From NCBI RefSeq assembly GCF_000250675.2, contig NC_018681.1:9372349-9436348 (forward strand): 64,000 bases of DNA, read 5' to 3'. Below are positions 27,041 to 34,872 of the stretch, piece after piece. The notes under the pieces were generated by a model. It saw only the letters and a list, made by a program, of their open reading frames with translations, was not told the origin of the DNA and ran no database searches. Numbering within the stretch: the first letter of the stretch is position 1; every line of letters starts with the position of its first letter. The stretch is from Nocardia brasiliensis ATCC 700358. GTDB lineage: Bacteria > Actinomycetota > Actinomycetes > Mycobacteriales > Mycobacteriaceae. The translations under genes were made by a program, and so were the position numbers.

Positions 27041-27421
27041 TCAGACGGTCTGCGCGACGCGGTCGAACTCGCCGTCGTGCGCCCCGAGCAGGAAGGCCTC
27101 CCACTCGGCGGGGGTGTAGCTGAGGACGGTGTCGCCGTGGCGCAACGTGGTGTGCCCCTCGGCGGTGGTGGCGGCGATCAGGGTGCCCTCGGTTCGCCGC
27201 CGCGCCCGCAGGTCGTCCAGGAATGCGGTCCATTCGGTGGCGGTGACGGTGATGACGGGCTCGTCGGCGGGGTGGTTGGCCGGATCGCGACGGTATTTGC
27301 TGTCCCGGACGAGCACCGCAGCACCATCGAAACGGACCTCGACACATTGGTTGCCGTTGTTGGACCGTGTCGAAGTGAACCAGCCGGTGGGAACTGACCG
27401 GTGGGTAGGGGTGGTGGCCAT
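27041..27421 (-). CDS. Protein with tandem DUF397 domains
   Basis: A 126-residue protein containing one clear DUF397 domain (about 12-70: WFTSTRSNNGNQCVEVRF, ALVRDSKYR, TATEWTAFL) and a second, degenerate half (about 75-120: EGHTTLRHGDTVLSYTPAEWEAFLLG). DUF397 proteins accompany XRE/DUF5753 regulators in many actinobacteria (the WhiJ-type loci of Streptomyces), where they influence development or antibiotic production. It starts 10 bases after the regulator's stop, so the two form an operon. The usual form has a single domain of about 60-80 residues. Confidence 0.8.
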   Translation of the reverse strand: MATTPTHRSVPTGWFTSTRSNNGNQCVEVRFDGAAVLVRDSKYRRDPANHPADEPVITVTATEWTAFLDDLRARRRTEGTLIAATTAEGHTTLRHGDTVLSYTPAEWEAFLLGAHDGEFDRVAQTV

Positions 27422-27431
27422 GGGCAGGATT

Positions 27432-28283
27432 TTACACGCCGGCATAGGCTCTGATCAGGGTCGATGACTCGTCACGGTCCAGCGATTGTTCTTGTGCGCG
27501 AACGTAAGCGAAGCTGAGATCGCGCACCAGATCCGGGTCGTCGACCGCCCCGCCGAACACCGCGCTCTCGGCCCAGCCGAAGGTCGGCAACTGCTCGCCC
27601 GCGAAGTCGACCAGATGGAAACTGGACCCGCCGAGCACCGCGCCCGCGGTGGCGGCGAACGGGATCACCCGCACCTCGACGGTGTCGAGCTCATCGATCA
27701 GCTCGGCCAGATGGGTCAGCTGCCCGCGCAACACCTCGGGCCCGCCGGTCTGCTGCAGCAGGGTGCCCTCGCCGATCACGGCGGTGAGCTCCACCGGCTC
27801 GACACCGCGCAGTCGTTCCTGTCGGCGCATCCGGATCGAGACCAGCTGCTCCACCTGCACCGGACGGATCATCACGTCGGCGCTGATCAGGGCGCGCGCG
27901 TAGTCCTCGGTCTGCAACAGGCCCGGCACCACCAGGCTGTCGTAGCTGCGGATGCTCTGCGCGCCGAACTCCATGCCGTACAGCCGCTGCAGCTCGGGGC
28001 CGATCAGCGCGGACGACCTGGCCCACCACCCGCGCTGCTTGCTCGCGTCGAGCAGGGCGAGCAGTTCGGCCCGCTCCTCGGCCTCGACCTCGAGCAGTTC
28101 GAGCACCGGGCCGATGGTGTTGGTGGTCAGTACCCGCCGGCCCTTTTCCACATGCGACCAATTGGCCGGGGTGAAGCCGACCCGTTTGGCGAAACCCGCC
28201 GAGTCGAACCCGCGTAGTTCGCGCAGCTCCCGCAGTCGCAACACCAGTTCCCAGCGGGCAACGGTAGGCGAGACGGGTGCCAT
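27432..28283 (-). CDS. XRE-family regulator with DUF5753 domain (WhiJ-like)
   Basis: A 283-residue DNA-binding protein. An N-terminal helix-turn-helix (about 15-70, GFAKRVGFTPANWSHVEKGRR) precedes the DUF5753 domain (about 95-280) with its IRSYDSLVVPGLLQTEDYARALI block. Such proteins pair with DUF397 partners and probably bind a signal through the C-terminal domain. ATG 28283 gives the normal short lead-in to the HTH. A 15-bp inverted repeat 40 bases upstream is a likely autoregulatory site. A protein in the divergent gene opposite may belong to the same system. Confidence 0.82.
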   Translation of the reverse strand: MAPVSPTVARWELVLRLRELRELRGFDSAGFAKRVGFTPANWSHVEKGRRVLTTNTIGPVLELLEVEAEERAELLALLDASKQRGWWARSSALIGPELQRLYGMEFGAQSIRSYDSLVVPGLLQTEDYARALISADVMIRPVQVEQLVSIRMRRQERLRGVEPVELTAVIGEGTLLQQTGGPEVLRGQLTHLAELIDELDTVEVRVIPFAATAGAVLGGSSFHLVDFAGEQLPTFGWAESAVFGGAVDDPDLVRDLSFAYVRAQEQSLDRDESSTLIRAYAGV

Positions 28284-28322
28284 GACAGGCGATCGTACGC
28301 GCGGGCGCAGCACCGGCGTGTG

Positions 28323-28337
28323 ACTATTGTCAATAGT
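28323..28337. promoter_or_regulatory. Inverted repeat between divergent XRE regulator and its neighbour
   Basis: ACTATTG-T-CAATAGT (28323-28337) is a perfect 7-bp inverted repeat around one base. On the plus strand it overlaps TTGTCA (28327-28332), which is 17 bases from TATGGT (28350-28355), a plausible -35/-10 pair for the gene at 28419. A dimer bound here would block that promoter. The XRE protein encoded just to the left is the obvious candidate. Confidence 0.55.
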
Positions 28338-28418
28338 GACGCACCGCACTATGGTCGGGTCTCAGCGGTCGATTCACTCCCACTTCACACGATCCACCCG
28401 CATCGAGGCAGGTTCGTC

Positions 28419-28922
28419 ATGAGTTTGTCCCGCACCGAATCCGACGGTCATCCGGGCGTCCCGGACTACACCGCGATCCAGGATGCGCTCGCCCGCTGCC
28501 GCAGCTACCGCAAGGACCACGGCCTCTACGGAATCGTCGACCCGGCGCTGGGCCGCATCATGCTCGAGGTCGGCGCGGTCGGCGCGGTGGTCATGCCCGC
28601 CGCGCTCGGTCAACGGGTACGGACGCGGCTCACCGAGACGTCGGCCGAGGCGCGGCCGGGGCCGATCATCGCGCATCCGCGCTCGTCGCGCTGGACCTTC
28701 CTGACCGGCCCGACCGACAACTCCTACCTCGACACCACGCTGTTCGCCGACCTGTTCCGGGTCTGCGCGTCCGTCGCGCTGCCGGGCAGCCACGTCGTGC
28801 TGCCCTCGCCCACCGACGAACACACCGGCTACCGCAACTGGATCGCGCCGCCCGAGCACGACTTTCGCCGCGAGATGGGCGAGGTGCTGGCCGCTACCCG
28901 GGCGTGCGCGAGCGGCGCCTAG
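28419..28922 (+). CDS. Conserved actinobacterial protein of unknown function
   Basis: A 167-residue soluble protein without signal peptide or membrane helices. The middle (GLYGIVDPALGRIMLEVGAVGAVVMPAALGQ) and a proline-rich DNA- or ligand-binding-like end (GSHVVLPSPTDEHTGYRNWIAPP) recall the N-terminal module of bifunctional primase-polymerase-like proteins found near XRE/DUF397 loci, but the resemblance is too weak to name a function. ATG 28419 is the best start, with AGG at 28409-28411. It faces the XRE regulator gene across a shared control region, which suggests a functional link. Confidence 0.65.
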   Translation: MSLSRTESDGHPGVPDYTAIQDALARCRSYRKDHGLYGIVDPALGRIMLEVGAVGAVVMPAALGQRVRTRLTETSAEARPGPIIAHPRSSRWTFLTGPTDNSYLDTTLFADLFRVCASVALPGSHVVLPSPTDEHTGYRNWIAPPEHDFRREMGEVLAATRACASGA

Positions 28923-29404
28923 CGCGGTGTGGGCGCGGGCGGCGGGGTCAGCGTGATGCTGAACCGGTCCTCGAGATTCTGGTTCCAGTCCCGCTCACAC
29001 TGGTCGAGCTTGGCCTGGTCGTTGCCCGCCTTGCTGACGCAGTCGATGAAGTCCTTGCCGCCGGAGTCGACGAAGAAGCTGTAGCCGACGACGGCGAGCA
29101 CGCCCGCGATGATCATGCCGAAGATGCCGAGCACCAGGCCGCTGATGGCCATGCCCGAACCACCCGCGCGGCCCGAGCGGGCCTTGACCGCCGCGATGAT
29201 GCCGAAGATGAGGGCGAAGACGCCGAACAGGAAGCCGCCGATCACGGTCCAGCAGGTGAGCAGCGCGAGGATGCCGAGGACCAGCGCGGTGATCGCGAGG
29301 CCCTTGCCCTTCGGCGATTCCTGCCAGTACTGCCCGGGTTGCTGCCCCGGCGGCGGGTATCCGGGAGGTGGGGGATATTGGCCTGGAGGCGGGTATTGCG
29401 ACAT
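28919..29404 (-). CDS. DUF4190-type membrane protein
   Basis: A 161-residue protein: a Pro/Tyr/Gln-rich cytoplasmic N-terminus (YPPPGQYPPPPGYPPPGQQ), then hydrophobic segments at about 36-73 and 83-112 that fit two to three helices with a GLAITALVLGILALL start, then an extracytoplasmic tail with two cysteines. This is the DUF4190 layout common in actinobacteria, with no known function. Its stop codon shares the four bases CTAG (28919-28922) with the stop of the convergent gene. Confidence 0.75.
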   Translation of the reverse strand: MSQYPPPGQYPPPPGYPPPGQQPGQYWQESPKGKGLAITALVLGILALLTCWTVIGGFLFGVFALIFGIIAAVKARSGRAGGSGMAISGLVLGIFGMIIAGVLAVVGYSFFVDSGGKDFIDCVSKAGNDQAKLDQCERDWNQNLEDRFSITLTPPPAPTPR

Positions 29405-29533
29405 GGATTTCCTCTCCGGGGTGCGCAGGGATCGCCTACTGATCGCCCACGCTACGGGCGGATGTTAATAAAGTCGGGCATATCGACCACAGCCGGACGG
29501 ATGTCGACCCGCGCGCCGCGCACGCCCACGCGC

Positions 29534-30307
29534 CTACTGCGCCCCCAACCGGGCGTGCATCTCCCACACCAGAATTTCCGAGGGCCGCCGGGCGCGCACG
29601 CGCTGACCACCGGTCCGGGTCAGCCGGACCGCGTCGCCCTCGTCCAGGGTGCCGACGCCCTCCATGTCCACCTCGCCGCGCGCGACGAACACGTGCAGAT
29701 ACGGCGCGTCGGGCAGGTCGATCGTCTGCTCGGGGTCGCCGGACATCCGCGCCACGTGCAGCGCCGCATGACTGCTGTTGATGGCGATCGCGGTGCGGTC
29801 CCGGTAGCGTGGCAGGCCCGCCGCCACCGTCACCAGGCCGCCGCCGGCCAGCGCGTCATCGATCTCGAGCTGCTGATACCCCGGGGTCAGGCCGGGTTCG
29901 TCCGGCACGACCCACATCTGGACGAAATGCACCGGCTCGTCGTGTTCGGCGCCGTCGAGCCGCCACGAGTCGTTCTTCTCCGAGTGCAGGATGCCGGTGC
30001 CCGCGCTCATCCGCTGCGCGAGACCCGGATAGATCACACCGCTGTGCCCGAGCGAATCCTGGTGCACCAGACTGCCGCCGAGCACCCACGTGACGATCTC
30101 CATGTCCCGATGCGGATGGGTGTCGAAACCCTGACCGGGCGAGACCACGTCTTCGTTGTTGACGAGCAGCAGGCCGTGATGGGTGTTGTCGGGATCGTAG
30201 TGTTCCCCGAACGAGAAGGAGTGCTTCGAATCCAACCAGGAAACCCGCGTCTTCATGCGGTCGCCTGCTCGATGGACGTCGATGTGTGGTGTCGTGAGTG
30301 TGGACAT
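29534..30307 (-). CDS. Pirin family protein
   Basis: A 257-residue bicupin of the pirin/YhhW family. The metal ligands His64, His66, His108 and Glu110 (THPHRDME and ILHSEKND) are intact, consistent with an iron-containing quercetin-dioxygenase-like or redox-sensing protein. An ATG pair is available: GAGAGGAGG lies upstream, and the second ATG (30307) has the better 6-base spacing, while 30310 would add one Met. It is monocistronic and divergent from the NUDIX gene. Confidence 0.83.
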   Translation of the reverse strand: MSTLTTPHIDVHRAGDRMKTRVSWLDSKHSFSFGEHYDPDNTHHGLLLVNNEDVVSPGQGFDTHPHRDMEIVTWVLGGSLVHQDSLGHSGVIYPGLAQRMSAGTGILHSEKNDSWRLDGAEHDEPVHFVQMWVVPDEPGLTPGYQQLEIDDALAGGGLVTVAAGLPRYRDRTAIAINSSHAALHVARMSGDPEQTIDLPDAPYLHVFVARGEVDMEGVGTLDEGDAVRLTRTGGQRVRARRPSEILVWEMHARLGAQ

Positions 30308-30554
30308 CATGGTCCTCCTCTCGGGCCCGTGCACCGATCACCTTTCAGGGTAGGAGCACTTCCGTGGCGGTACTCCACATTCCTAGTAAATTGTCCTGCA
30401 CTCGGCATTTTACGCGAGCGACCAGCGGGTGAACGCCAGGCGAGCAGAACCGACCGGTCCGCGCGACCGGCGCCCGGTGCACCCCCGCGGCCTGCCGTTT
30501 CCGGGCCGGATTCGTAACATGATGTGCCGCAACGAAACCGGAGGTGACGACGGG

Positions 30555-31055
30555 ATGCGACCCGAGACGCTCACGAACCTCGAGCGCGGGCTCCGCGAGC
30601 AGGCCCGGCGCGACGGCATCGCACATTTCGTCGTCGGGGTCGCGGTGTTCCGCGACGGCAAACTCCTGGTGGTGCGCCGGGTACCCGACGACTACCACGG
30701 CGGCATGTACGAACTACCCGGCGGCGGTGTGGAATCCGGCGAGACCTTCGCCGAGTGCGTGCACCGGGAACTGTTCGAGGAGACCGGCCTGCGGGCCCGG
30801 GTGATCACCGACTTCCTCGGCGGCTTCGACTACGCGACCAGAACGAAGTCCAAGGTGCGCAAGTACAGCTTCGTGGTCACCACCGAGCCGGGGGAGGTGG
30901 CGCTGGCCCCCGGCGAGCACGACGCGTTCGCCTGGATCGACGCCGAGGTGCTCGCGCACCTGCCGATGGCGCACGACATGCGAGCCGCGGTGAGCGCTCT
31001 GGTCAGCGACCAGGCCCTTCGCGCTGATTCGGCGCGGCACGGCCCGACCCACTAA
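30555..31055 (+). CDS. NUDIX hydrolase
   Basis: A 166-residue pyrophosphohydrolase. The NUDIX box GX5EX7REUXEEXGU is complete at residues 57-79 (GGVESGETFAECV then RELFEETGL). The region before it (VAVFRDGKLLVVRR) forms the usual strand pair. Substrate is not deducible: likely a nucleoside diphosphate derivative or damaged nucleotide. ATG 30555 is chosen because GGAGGTGA sits at 30540-30547. The frame is open upstream, but that part is Arg/Pro-rich and not family-like. Confidence 0.83.
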   Translation: MRPETLTNLERGLREQARRDGIAHFVVGVAVFRDGKLLVVRRVPDDYHGGMYELPGGGVESGETFAECVHRELFEETGLRARVITDFLGGFDYATRTKSKVRKYSFVVTTEPGEVALAPGEHDAFAWIDAEVLAHLPMAHDMRAAVSALVSDQALRADSARHGPTH

Positions 31056-31058
31056 CCT
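31053..31058 (+). promoter_or_regulatory. Leaderless-type -10 element for the MFS gene
   Basis: TAACCT matches the TANNNT -10 consensus of mycolic-acid bacteria and ends 6 bases before the GTG start codon at 31065. No ribosome-binding site precedes that codon. This is the spacing expected of leaderless transcripts, which are common in mycobacteria. Confidence 0.5.
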
Positions 31059-31064
31059 CGCGGC

Positions 31065-32426
31065 GTGCCCACTGGTCGCTCCGAGAGCTCCACACCCGCG
31101 CCCGAGCGGCCGCTCCCGCTGCGGGACGCGCTGCGCGAGAGCCCGGGCGTGCTGCGGCTGGCGGTGGTGCGCTTCGCCGGGCAGTTCGGCGAGGGCATGT
31201 TCCAGGCGGCGCTGTCCGGCGCGATCCTGTTCAATCCCGAACGCCAGACCGACCCGTTGGCCATCGCGGCCGGTTTCACGGTGCTGCTGCTGCCTTATTC
31301 GTTGATCGGACCGTACGCGGGCGCGCTGCTCGATCGCTGGGATCGGCGAGCCGTGCTGCTGGTCGCGAACGTGCTGCGCGCGGTGTTGATCGGGGTGGTG
31401 TGCGCGGGGCTGCTCGCCGGCATCGGGGAGACGCCGCTGCTGTTGCTGGCCTTGGCCGTGGTGGGGATCAGCCGGTTCGTGCAGTCGGGCGTGTCGGCGG
31501 CGTTGCCGCGGGTGCTCGCGCAGGAATGGCTGGTGCCGATGAATTCGGTGCTCGCCACGGTGGCGTCGGGGTGCGCGGCGCTCGGCGCGGCCACCTCGGT
31601 CGCGGTGATCGGGCTGATCGGGGCGGGCGATTTCGGGTCGGCGGTCGCGGTGGCGATCAGCGGGATCGGATCGGTGCTCAGCGCGCTGCTGGCGGCCGGG
31701 TTCGCGCCGCGGGTGCTCGGACCGGAACCCAGCGTGGCGGCGAAGCACGACAGTGCGGTGCACGCCATCCTCACCGGCTTACGCACGGGCGCGTCGGCGG
31801 TGTGGGAGTCGAAGCAGGTCACGACGGCGATGCTGGGCATCGGCACGCATCGGATCGTGTTCGGCACCAACACCTTGATCATGGTGCTGGTGCTGCGGCA
31901 GACGCCCGCCGCGGGCTCGGGTCTGAGCAACGGCCTGCTCGGTTTCGGCGTGGCCATCGCCGCGACGGCGGCGGGAATGCTGGCCGCCGCGGTGGTCGCG
32001 CCGCTGCTGATTCCGCGACTCGGGCGGCCGCGCACGGTCGTGCTGGGGCTGATCTGCGCGACCGTGGTGCAGCTGACGCTGGTCACGCCGATCGCCATCG
32101 CCGAGGCCGGGACGGCGGCCCAGCATGCGCATCGGCTGCTGCTGGTCGGTGCGTTCCTGTTCGGCCTGGCCGGGCAGACGATCAAACTGGCCGGCGACGC
32201 GACGATGCAGATAGATATCGACGATGCGCGGCGCGGTCAGGTGTTCGCGTTGCAGGACACCGTATTCAATATCGCGTTCATTGTCGCAATCGCCGCGGCG
32301 GCCGCGGTTATTCCGGATGACGGACGCTCACTGCCGGTGATTGTGGCCGGCGCCGGAATCTATTGCGCGGGTATTGTCGCGATCTTGGTGAATACCCGGC
32401 GACGGACCGAGCCGAAGTTCGGCTGA
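31065..32426 (+). CDS. MFS transporter (12-TM)
   Basis: A 453-residue major facilitator protein with about 12 hydrophobic helices and the loop GALLDRWDRRAVLLVANVLRA between helices 2 and 3 (motif A position). It is related to the MFS_3/macrolide-efflux type. The substrate is unknown. The GTG start at 31065 has a -10-like TAACCT six bases before it and no Shine-Dalgarno sequence, so the mRNA may be leaderless. The gene follows the NUDIX gene by 9 bases, so it could also be transcribed from upstream. Confidence 0.82.
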   Translation: MPTGRSESSTPAPERPLPLRDALRESPGVLRLAVVRFAGQFGEGMFQAALSGAILFNPERQTDPLAIAAGFTVLLLPYSLIGPYAGALLDRWDRRAVLLVANVLRAVLIGVVCAGLLAGIGETPLLLLALAVVGISRFVQSGVSAALPRVLAQEWLVPMNSVLATVASGCAALGAATSVAVIGLIGAGDFGSAVAVAISGIGSVLSALLAAGFAPRVLGPEPSVAAKHDSAVHAILTGLRTGASAVWESKQVTTAMLGIGTHRIVFGTNTLIMVLVLRQTPAAGSGLSNGLLGFGVAIAATAAGMLAAAVVAPLLIPRLGRPRTVVLGLICATVVQLTLVTPIAIAEAGTAAQHAHRLLLVGAFLFGLAGQTIKLAGDATMQIDIDDARRGQVFALQDTVFNIAFIVAIAAAAAVIPDDGRSLPVIVAGAGIYCAGIVAILVNTRRRTEPKFG

Positions 32427-32472
32427 CCCGCTCAACAGGAAATTACCGAAACAGCGCGGAATTCCTGACGTT

Positions 32473-33051
32473 TCAAGCAATGGTGGGTGCTCGGCCGGGA
32501 TCACCTCCGGTGCGATTCGTCCACTGGGTCAGATAGTCGGGCAGGTCCGTGTGATCGGTATGCGGCAGGTTGTCCGGGGCGGTACCCGGCGGTTTCACCT
32601 CGGTGTGGATGGCGGGCGGATGAAAGGTGGCCGGGCGCATCGTCTCGAAGGGCGGCTCCACGGCACAGGGGACGACGGCCGAATCCTGCTGGGCGACATT
32701 CGGGTCCGGTGCCTGCGGCCCTTCGGCCCCGAACCCGTCGGTGCGGTGGATCCAGTTGAGCGGCTCGTCGACCGCGTCGGCCGTGGTGCCGGTGACGTGG
32801 TGGTTCCAGGTGCCCAGGCCGGTGGGATCGGTATAGAAGTGGTCGAGCACCCCGTCGTCGTTCAGGTCCAGGGCCGCCACATCGGCGATACCGAGACCGG
32901 CGCTGTCCCACAGGGCATCGTCGGTCAGACCGTCGCCGTCGAAGTCGAGTTGTACTGCGTCACCGGGACTCGCCAATGACAGATCTGCCGCGCTGGTCCA
33001 GACGTGCGGGGGGCCGACGCCGGTACCGAAGACGTACTCGATCTCGTCCAT
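32473..33051 (-). CDS. Protein with calcium-binding-like DxDxDG repeats
   Basis: A 192-residue acidic protein. Two loops, DFDGDGLTDD and DLNDDGVLDHF, have the DxDxDG spacing of dockerin, thrombospondin-3 or EF-hand calcium sites, and a looser third is present (TDPTGLGTW). The second half is Pro/Thr/His-rich and probably unstructured. There is no signal peptide, so if it is exported another route (for example ESX/type VII) would be needed. Related small proteins occur across Nocardia, but their role is not known to me. It is convergent with the MFS gene. Confidence 0.65.
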   Translation of the reverse strand: MDEIEYVFGTGVGPPHVWTSAADLSLASPGDAVQLDFDGDGLTDDALWDSAGLGIADVAALDLNDDGVLDHFYTDPTGLGTWNHHVTGTTADAVDEPLNWIHRTDGFGAEGPQAPDPNVAQQDSAVVPCAVEPPFETMRPATFHPPAIHTEVKPPGTAPDNLPHTDHTDLPDYLTQWTNRTGGDPGRAPTIA

Positions 33052-33211
33052 ATTTGGTTGGACGCAGCCGACCGGCCATCGGTTCCGTTAATTCGCCACA
33101 AATAATTTCGATGACGAGGTCCGGCATTGCGGCGCGCCGGTCCGGTACGTTGATCTCGCTTCGCCCCGATTCGGCAGTGTGTCAACGAGTTCGAGAGGGA
33201 GTCAACGCGAC

Positions 33212-33307
33212 ATGGCTTTTCCGGCGATGATCTTCGCTGCGGTGCAGCACCTACTATTCGGTGGGTGGGGCACCATGTTGTACCCGCTCACCGAGATCTC
33301 CGACTAG
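33212..33307 (+). CDS. Candidate 31-residue hydrophobic small protein
   Basis: ATG 33212 to TAG 33307 encodes a 31-residue, mostly hydrophobic peptide (starts MAFPAMIFAAVQHLLFGGWG). GAGAGGGAG lies at 33192-33200, about 11 bases upstream. The frame is the same as that of the DUF4185 gene, which starts 15 bases after this stop, so read-through would fuse them. It could be a leader peptide, a small membrane protein or chance. The ribosome-binding site and context make it worth recording. Confidence 0.35.
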   Translation: MAFPAMIFAAVQHLLFGGWGTMLYPLTEISD

Positions 33308-33322
33308 CTCGCGCCCGACGCG

Positions 33323-34864
33323 ATGCGCCGGCTCGGCCGCAAAACCCCTTGTGTACCGGCACTGTTCGGTGTGTTGCTCAGCGGCGTGCTGACCGTGCCC
33401 GCGCAGGCGGGGCCGCTGCCGTGGGCGCCGTCGCCGGTGAACAGTTGCGGCGAAGCAGGATTCGATCCGCGCCTGCGCGACCCCGATCCGGCACTGCCTC
33501 CGCCACCGCCCGTCACCCTGCCCGAGCAGATCGATATCCCGATCCCGATACCGCGGTTCGTGCCGGTACCGGTGCCCGGTCCGCCACAGCGCGACGTCCG
33601 GATCGATCCGCCGCCGCTCGCGCCGGACCCGTGCCACACGCCCTGCCCGGACGTCCGTGACATCGCAGCGGAGCCTGAGCCCGTCGCACCCCCGGCGCCA
33701 CCGGGATCGGGTGCGCCGATCCCGTTGCCGCGCATCGTGATCAGGCCGGAGATCGAGCCGATTCCGGTCCCGGTACCCGAGGGCCCGGCGCCGGAACCGA
33801 TACCCGCGCCACCACCACCGGTGACGTATCCGGCGGAATCGGGCCCGCTCGCGCCCCCGGTGGACGCGCCCAAGGTGCGCGCGGTTGAGCTGGCCGGGCA
33901 GGTCACCGGGCACGGCTCGCCGAATCGCACCGACGTGCGCTGGCAGGTGGACGGCACCGACCTCGGCGTGCTGTGGGAGACCAGACCCGGCGAGGTCGCC
34001 GTGGCGTTCGGCGACACCTTCGGCAAGGGCTGGGTGACCGGCGGCGCGGGCCGTGAGGATCAGGACTGGCGCAGCAACGTGCTCGGCTACAGCACCGATC
34101 GCGACCTGTCCGACGGGCTCTCGCTGGACCGCATGGTGCAGGACAGCAGGTGTCACGCCGCCGAGATCCTGAGCAGCCGCAAGATCAAGAACTGGGAAAC
34201 CACGACCATCCCGACCTCCGGCTTCGCGCTGGGCGAGCGGCAGTACCTCAGCTACATGTCGGTGAATCGGTGGAGCCGGATTCCCGGCCTGTGGCGCAAC
34301 AACTACGGCGGGCTGGCCTACTCCGACGACCACGGCCGCACCTGGACCAAGGATCCGCACGCGAAGTGGGACAACGTCTTCGGCGCCGGACGCTTCCAGG
34401 TCGCGGCGATGGTGCCGCACGGCGACCACGTCTACATGTTCGGCACGCCCAACGGACGACTCGGCGTGATCGGATTGGCCCGGGTGCCGAAGCGGGACGT
34501 GCTCAACACCTCGGCCTATCAGTACTGGGTGAACGGCAGTTGGGAATCGGCGGCCGAGAACCAGGCCACCCCGCTGGTCGCCGGTCTGGCCGGCGAGGTG
34601 TCGGTCCGGTTCGACCCGGGCACCGAGCAGTGGCAGATGGTGTACCTCGACCTCGCCCGCGGGGCGATCGTGCTGCGCAATGCCGCCCAGCCGCAAGGAC
34701 AGTGGACCGAGGCGGTGCCGTTGCTGTCCACCGCCGACTACCCGACGTCCTACGGCGGCTTCCTGCATCCGTGGTCGACCGGCCGGGACCTGTACTTCAC
34801 CATTTCGGCCTGGCAGACCTACAACGTGTATCTGATGCACGCGCAATTGGATTCGCCGCGCTGA
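33323..34864 (+). CDS. Secreted DUF4185 protein, candidate endo-arabinanase
   Basis: A 513-residue exported protein. A signal peptide (ending VPAQAGP, about residue 31) is followed by a proline-rich linker of about 140 residues (PIPIPRFVPVPVPG type), then a DUF4185 domain (about 195-510) with FGDTFGKGW, GLAYSDDHGRTWT and the aromatic-rich GGFLHPWSTG blocks of a beta-propeller fold. DUF4185 proteins have been assigned to glycoside hydrolase family GH183, with endo-D-arabinanase activity, which would make arabinogalactan or lipoarabinomannan of its own wall the substrate. That activity is inference for this protein. Confidence 0.8.
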   Translation: MRRLGRKTPCVPALFGVLLSGVLTVPAQAGPLPWAPSPVNSCGEAGFDPRLRDPDPALPPPPPVTLPEQIDIPIPIPRFVPVPVPGPPQRDVRIDPPPLAPDPCHTPCPDVRDIAAEPEPVAPPAPPGSGAPIPLPRIVIRPEIEPIPVPVPEGPAPEPIPAPPPPVTYPAESGPLAPPVDAPKVRAVELAGQVTGHGSPNRTDVRWQVDGTDLGVLWETRPGEVAVAFGDTFGKGWVTGGAGREDQDWRSNVLGYSTDRDLSDGLSLDRMVQDSRCHAAEILSSRKIKNWETTTIPTSGFALGERQYLSYMSVNRWSRIPGLWRNNYGGLAYSDDHGRTWTKDPHAKWDNVFGAGRFQVAAMVPHGDHVYMFGTPNGRLGVIGLARVPKRDVLNTSAYQYWVNGSWESAAENQATPLVAGLAGEVSVRFDPGTEQWQMVYLDLARGAIVLRNAAQPQGQWTEAVPLLSTADYPTSYGGFLHPWSTGRDLYFTISAWQTYNVYLMHAQLDSPR

Positions 34865-34872
34865 CGGTGCGC

